DNA of 64,000 nucleotides from JABDIP01 sp965250245 (GTDB lineage: Bacteria; Pseudomonadota; Alphaproteobacteria; DSM-16000; Inquilinaceae). Location: positions 3,720,001-3,784,000 of the forward strand of contig OZ252296.1 in NCBI GenBank assembly GCA_965250245.1. Direction: 5' to 3'. How positions within the stretch are numbered: the first letter of the stretch is position 1; every line of letters begins with the position of its first letter. The translations under genes were made by a program, and so were the position numbers. Of the stretch, positions 60,670-64,000 are shown piece after piece. The notes beneath the pieces are model-generated. The model was not told the origin of the DNA. It saw nothing but the letters and a program-made list of their open reading frames with translations, and did not search any database.

Positions 60670-61688
60670 GCGCTGTCATCCTCTTCATAGCCGACCATGG
60701 CCAGTGCTCGTGCCCGGCGTCCCTGCAGCCCGGCCTGGTGCACCAGCGCCTCCTCACGGCCATGGGTGACCCACACCTCCGGCGCGTCGACCTCCTCCAG
60801 CGTGGCGCACAGCTCGTCCCAGTCGGCGTGGTCGGAGATGATCAGCGGCAGTTCCACGCCGCGCTGCTTGGCGCGCTGGCGCACCCGCATCCAGCCCGAC
60901 GCCGCCGCCACGACCGGATCAGGCATGCGACGCGACCAGCGGTCCGCAATGGCCGACGGCGGCGCCAGCACGATCTTGCCGGCCAGCTCGGCCTTGCCGG
61001 TGCCGGCCACGGGCCGCAGGTCTCCCAGGGCCACCCCGTGCGCCTCGTAGAGGTCGCACAGGTTCTGCAACGCGCCGTGGAGGTAGATCGGCGCGTCATG
61101 CCCGGCCTGCCGCAGCAGGGCCAGCACCCGCTGGCACTTGCCCAGGGCATAGGTGCCCACCAGATGCGCCCGTTCCGGAAACAGGTCCAGCGAATGCAGC
61201 AGCCGGCCGATCTCATGGCCCGGCGTCGGGTGGCGGAACACGGGCAGCCCGAAGGTCGCCTCGGTGATGAACGCGTCGCATCGGACCGGCTCGAAAGGCG
61301 CGCAGGTCGGATCCGCGCCGCGCTTGTAGTCCCCGGACACCACGACCCGGCTGCCGCGATACTCCAGCACCACCTGGGCGCTGCCGAGCACGTGGCCGGC
61401 AGGCGCCAGCCGCACATCGACATCCCCGATCCGCAGCGTCTCGCCGAGCGCCAGCGGCTGCAGCGACCCGCCGGCCTCCTCGCCGTAGCGGACCCGCATG
61501 ATCGCCAGGGTCTCCGGCGTCGCCAGAACGGCCTTGTTGTTCGGCCGCGCATGGTCGGCATGGCCATGGGTGACGACGGCCCGGTCGACGGGCCGCGTGG
61601 GATCGACATGGAAGCCACCGGGCTCCACATACAGCCCGTTCGGCCCCACTCGGACCCAGCTCTCCGGCTTCGGCGGCATGGCGTTCAT
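60666..61688 (-). CDS. Ligase-associated DNA exonuclease (MBL/beta-CASP fold)
   Basis: The 340-residue metallo-beta-lactamase-fold nuclease has HxHxDH in VTHGHADHARP, AGHVLGSAQVVLEY, VVSGDYKRGADP, and late SDHADWDEL and EVWVTHGRE, typical of SNM1/Pso2-like bacterial nucleases next to an ATP-dependent ligase. It probably processes cross-linked or damaged DNA ends before ligation. The start is uncertain among ATG 61706, 61688 and 61679; 61688 is used. It is divergent from the TraB/GumN gene with 101 bases between. Confidence 0.9.
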   Translation of the reverse strand: MNAMPPKPESWVRVGPNGLYVEPGGFHVDPTRPVDRAVVTHGHADHARPNNKAVLATPETLAIMRVRYGEEAGGSLQPLALGETLRIGDVDVRLAPAGHVLGSAQVVLEYRGSRVVVSGDYKRGADPTCAPFEPVRCDAFITEATFGLPVFRHPTPGHEIGRLLHSLDLFPERAHLVGTYALGKCQRVLALLRQAGHDAPIYLHGALQNLCDLYEAHGVALGDLRPVAGTGKAELAGKIVLAPPSAIADRWSRRMPDPVVAAASGWMRVRQRAKQRGVELPLIISDHADWDELCATLEEVDAPEVWVTHGREEALVHQAGLQGRRARALAMVGYEEDDSA

Positions 61689-61789
61689 GGGGCCAATATG
61701 GGCCATCGGCCCGGCCGGGACCACACGTGCGCTGCATTGCCATGCCCGTGTGCTAGGGTCCGGCAACAACAATCGACAGGGGTCCCAAG

Positions 61790-62737
61790 GTGGAAGCGAG
61801 ACTGCGTCCCGCGGCCGCGAAGCTGCGCTGGAATCCGGTCCCGTTGGCGGCCGCCCTCCTGGCCGTATTGGCGCTCCTGCTCGCCCGCCCGGCAATCGCC
61901 GAGGAGGGCGCGGCGCTCCTGCACGGCGAAGGGCTGCTGTGGCGCATCGATACGCCGGGGAGCGAACCGAGCTACCTGTTCGGCACCATCCATCTGACCG
62001 ACGAGCGGGTCACCAAGCTGCCTCCGGCCGTCGTCAAGGCGCTGGAAGCATCGGACAGCCTGTCGGCGGAGATGATCCTGGACGACGAGACCCGGCTGAC
62101 CCTGGCGCGGGAACTCCGCCTGACCGGCGACCGGGACCTGGAAGACATCCTAGGAAGCGACCTCTATGCCCGGGTGCTGGAGCGGACGCGTCTCATCGGC
62201 GTGTTCGACGCCTCCTTGAGGACCCTGAAGCCCTGGGTGGTGATGGGCATCATCAGCCTGCCGCCGGAGGAGGTCGCGCGGGCGGCGACCGGCCACCTCA
62301 ATGTCGACGAGACGCTCCAGAAGATGGCCAGCGACCGCGGCATTCCGTTGCACGCCCTGGAGACCGTGGCCGAACAGGCTGACGCGCTCGGCGGCATGCC
62401 CGAGGCCGATCTGGTGGAGATCATCCGCGAGGGCGTGGCGATGCACGAGAACATCCACGCGCTGATCGATGAGTTGATCGGCTTCTACTTGGAGCAGGAT
62501 CTCTCCGGGCTGCATGCGCGGACCATGGAGCTCTCCGCCGGCTATGGGGAGGAGCGTCTGGACCGGTTCATGGAGCGCATCCTGGACCGACGCAATTTCC
62601 TGATGGCCGACCGGATGGCCGGCGTCCTGGCGGAGGGGCGGGCCTTCGTTGCCGTCGGCGCCATGCACCTGCCCGGGGAAAACGGTCTGCTGAACCTGCT
62701 TGAACAGCGCGGACATGGTATTACCCGGGTCTATTGA
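61790..62737 (+). CDS. TraB/GumN-family protein
   Basis: The 315-residue protein starts at GTG 61790, has a signal or anchor helix (about 15-37) and the two GxxH motifs of the TraB/PrgY/GumN group: SYLFGTIHL near the start and FVAVGAMHL near the end, plus an Arg/Asn-containing RRNFLMADRM. Members are thought to be metalloproteases related to Tiki. The sequence ends LEQRGHGITRVY, standard for the family. It should act in the periplasm. The next gene overlaps its end or starts just after it. Confidence 0.9.
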   Translation: MEARLRPAAAKLRWNPVPLAAALLAVLALLLARPAIAEEGAALLHGEGLLWRIDTPGSEPSYLFGTIHLTDERVTKLPPAVVKALEASDSLSAEMILDDETRLTLARELRLTGDRDLEDILGSDLYARVLERTRLIGVFDASLRTLKPWVVMGIISLPPEEVARAATGHLNVDETLQKMASDRGIPLHALETVAEQADALGGMPEADLVEIIREGVAMHENIHALIDELIGFYLEQDLSGLHARTMELSAGYGEERLDRFMERILDRRNFLMADRMAGVLAEGRAFVAVGAMHLPGENGLLNLLEQRGHGITRVY

Positions 62738-63326
62738 CGATTCGGCAGGCGGCGGGCGCGGCCCGCGACGCCTGGGGCAGGCATCGATCTTGGCCAGCAC
62801 CGCGGAGCTTGATGAGCGCGAGGCGATCGACCGGGCGATCGCCGATTTCGACGGCCGGCACGTCGCCGCGCTGGAACCGGTCGCGACGCGCCTTCAGCCG
62901 TCGGATTCGAGCCTGCGCGATCTGGTGGCGAAATGCCTGTCCGGAACCCCGGCGGAGCAGGTTGCGGCAAGCTGGATCCTGCGCCGGGTGCTGGAGCGCG
63001 GCGCAAGGCCGCCGCCCGGGACCCTGGACCGGCTGATCGCCGGGATGGGGCGCATCGCCGGCTGGGAGACGCAGCTTCACCTGGCGCAGTCCTTCCAGTG
63101 GCTGGAACCGAACGAGGCCCAGGCGCTCAACGCCGCGCGCACGCTGATCGACTGGTTCGGATCGGAGAAACCCTTCCTGCGCGCCTGGTCCTGTGACGCA
63201 CTCTGGCGGCTCGGGCTGCGGCATGGCTGCCTGGCGGCGGAGGCAGGACGGGTCGCGGCATTGGCCGAGGGCGATCCGGCCGCCTCGGTCCGGGCCCGGG
63301 CCCGCAACCTGCCGCAGGCGCTCTAG
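62715..63326 (+). CDS. Hypothetical alpha-helical (HEAT-like) protein
   Basis: Up to 203 residues are encoded from ATG 62715, overlapping the previous gene by 23 bases; TTG 62790 is another possible start. The protein is rich in alanine and leucine, with helical repeats such as LDRLIAGMGRIAGWETQLHL and FLRAWSCDALWRLGLRHG that look like HEAT motifs. No catalytic residues are apparent. It lies between the TraB/GumN and PfkB kinase genes on the same strand, with a three-base gap to the next, which suggests a shared transcript. Function is unknown. Confidence 0.6.
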   Translation: MVLPGSIDDSAGGGRGPRRLGQASILASTAELDEREAIDRAIADFDGRHVAALEPVATRLQPSDSSLRDLVAKCLSGTPAEQVAASWILRRVLERGARPPPGTLDRLIAGMGRIAGWETQLHLAQSFQWLEPNEAQALNAARTLIDWFGSEKPFLRAWSCDALWRLGLRHGCLAAEAGRVAALAEGDPAASVRARARNLPQAL

Positions 63327-63328
63327 CC

Positions 63329-64000
63329 GTGGCCGCCGGGACCGCCGGCATCGCCTGTTTCGGCGCCGCCCATATCGACCGCCACGCCCGCGCCCCGAAT
63401 GCGGTGGTGCTGGGCACCTCCAATCCTGTCGCGGTGTCCACCGCGCTCGGCGGCGTCGCGCGTAACGTGGCGGAATCCCTGGCGCGGCTCGGATGCCCGG
63501 TGGCGCTGGTCAGCCGCGTCGGCGGCGATGTCGACGGCGACCGCGTGGTCTCGATGATGACCGGGCTCGGCGTGGTCATGGACGGCACCGGCCATTCCAC
63601 GGAGGCCGCGACGGCCGGATACACGGCCCTGGTCGGCCCGGACGGCGATCTGTGCGTCGGCATGGCCGATATGGGCGTCTATGACGAGCTCACGCCGGCA
63701 GTGCTGGGCCCCGTGCTGCCGCGGCTCGAGGACCACGGGATCTGGTTCGCCGATTGCAACCTGCCCTCGGCGTCCCTCGCCTTGCTGCGCGACCGGAAGC
63801 CATCGGGGACCCTGCTGGCGATCGATGCCGTATCCGTCGCCAAATCCGAGCGGCTGGGCGACCGGTTCGACGGCATCGACCTGCTGTTCGGTAACCGGGA
63901 CGAGGCCGCGGTGCTGGCCGGCGCTGCGATGCCGCCCTTCGACATGGCAACGGCGATGCGGGACCGCGGCGCCGTGGCGGCGCTTGTCAGCCTGGCCAGC
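63329..64000 (+). CDS. PfkB-family carbohydrate/pseudouridine kinase (3' truncated)
   Basis: The frame starts at GTG 63329 and runs off the right edge after 224 codons. It has the PfkB/ribokinase start (GIACFGAAHIDRHAR), the GGVARNVAESLARLG substrate-binding block, VSRVGGDVDGDR and LLFGNRDEAAVLAG. The sequence AAHIDRHAR and the overall pattern fit pseudouridine kinase (PsuK), whose partner psuG would be expected just outside the window. The catalytic GAGD motif lies beyond the edge. The family is sure, the substrate is inferred. Confidence 0.85.
   Translation, partial: MAAGTAGIACFGAAHIDRHARAPNAVVLGTSNPVAVSTALGGVARNVAESLARLGCPVALVSRVGGDVDGDRVVSMMTGLGVVMDGTGHSTEAATAGYTALVGPDGDLCVGMADMGVYDELTPAVLGPVLPRLEDHGIWFADCNLPSASLALLRDRKPSGTLLAIDAVSVAKSERLGDRFDGIDLLFGNRDEAAVLAGAAMPPFDMATAMRDRGAVAALVSLAS

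Overview
The window is 64 kb of high-GC DNA that reads as an alphaproteobacterial chromosome, most likely Rhodospirillales-like. There is no rRNA gene to settle this. The support is a C4-pathway 5-aminolevulinate synthase, an aa3-type oxidase operon, a 'cisplatin damage response' DNA ligase with its exonuclease partner, and GC-rich codon use throughout. No insertion sequence, integrase, phage or CRISPR array was seen. Only one short stretch (about 1570-1880) shows gene decay.

Layout. 0-3.3 kb: a gene tail, a CopD/HemJ-like membrane protein, tRNA-Pro(CGG), a lipoprotein, two gene remnants, a membrane protein with an L7/L12-like tail and an exported intradiol dioxygenase. 3.3-5 kb: dgoK-dgoA for 2-keto-3-deoxygalactonate use. 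4.9-16.2 kb is a redox region: a membrane cyclase combining a His-rich anchor, a 2Fe-2S domain and a class III cyclase; a cytochrome P460-like protein carrying a (Asn-Pro-Cys)n domain of about 44 triplets; an exported formylglycine-enzyme-like protein; a c-type cytochrome; a second P460-like protein; and a five-gene cytochrome c oxidase operon with two subunit III-like genes, ended by a clear terminator. 16.4-26 kb: phnX, a DUF2189 protein, hemA, a DUF302 protein, a Gly/Cys-tailed membrane protein, a YeeE/YedE sulfur transporter, a cupredoxin-like protein, otsB and a gamma-glutamyltransferase homologue. 26-32.4 kb: a possible small RNA, argS, a WapI-like protein, and a LysR regulator divergent from wrbA, a glutathionyl-hydroquinone reductase and a pirin, which looks like a quinone/electrophile stress unit with a candidate LysR box.

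32.4-56.2 kb is dominated by a type I secretion locus: a HlyD-type adaptor and two half-size ABC transporters on the minus strand, divergent from an 18.2-kb gene for a secreted protein of about 6,050 residues. That protein has 43 nearly identical tandem cadherin-like units (41 of 106 residues, 2 of 105), then other cadherin-like domains, a LamG-like domain, RTX nonapeptides and a C-terminal secretion region. The two ATPase domains are degenerate in complementary ways, suggesting an asymmetric heterodimer. 56.2-64 kb holds a MarR regulator, N-carbamoylputrescine amidase, an ArsR regulator, a Nudix hydrolase, the DNA ligase/exonuclease pair, a TraB/GumN protein, a HEAT-like protein and the start of a PfkB-family kinase.

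Most noteworthy: the NPC-repeat/P460 fusion, the giant repeat protein with exact internal duplications and its asymmetric transporter, the cyclase with two kinds of redox module, and the symmetric sites upstream of the oxidase operon and of wrbA.
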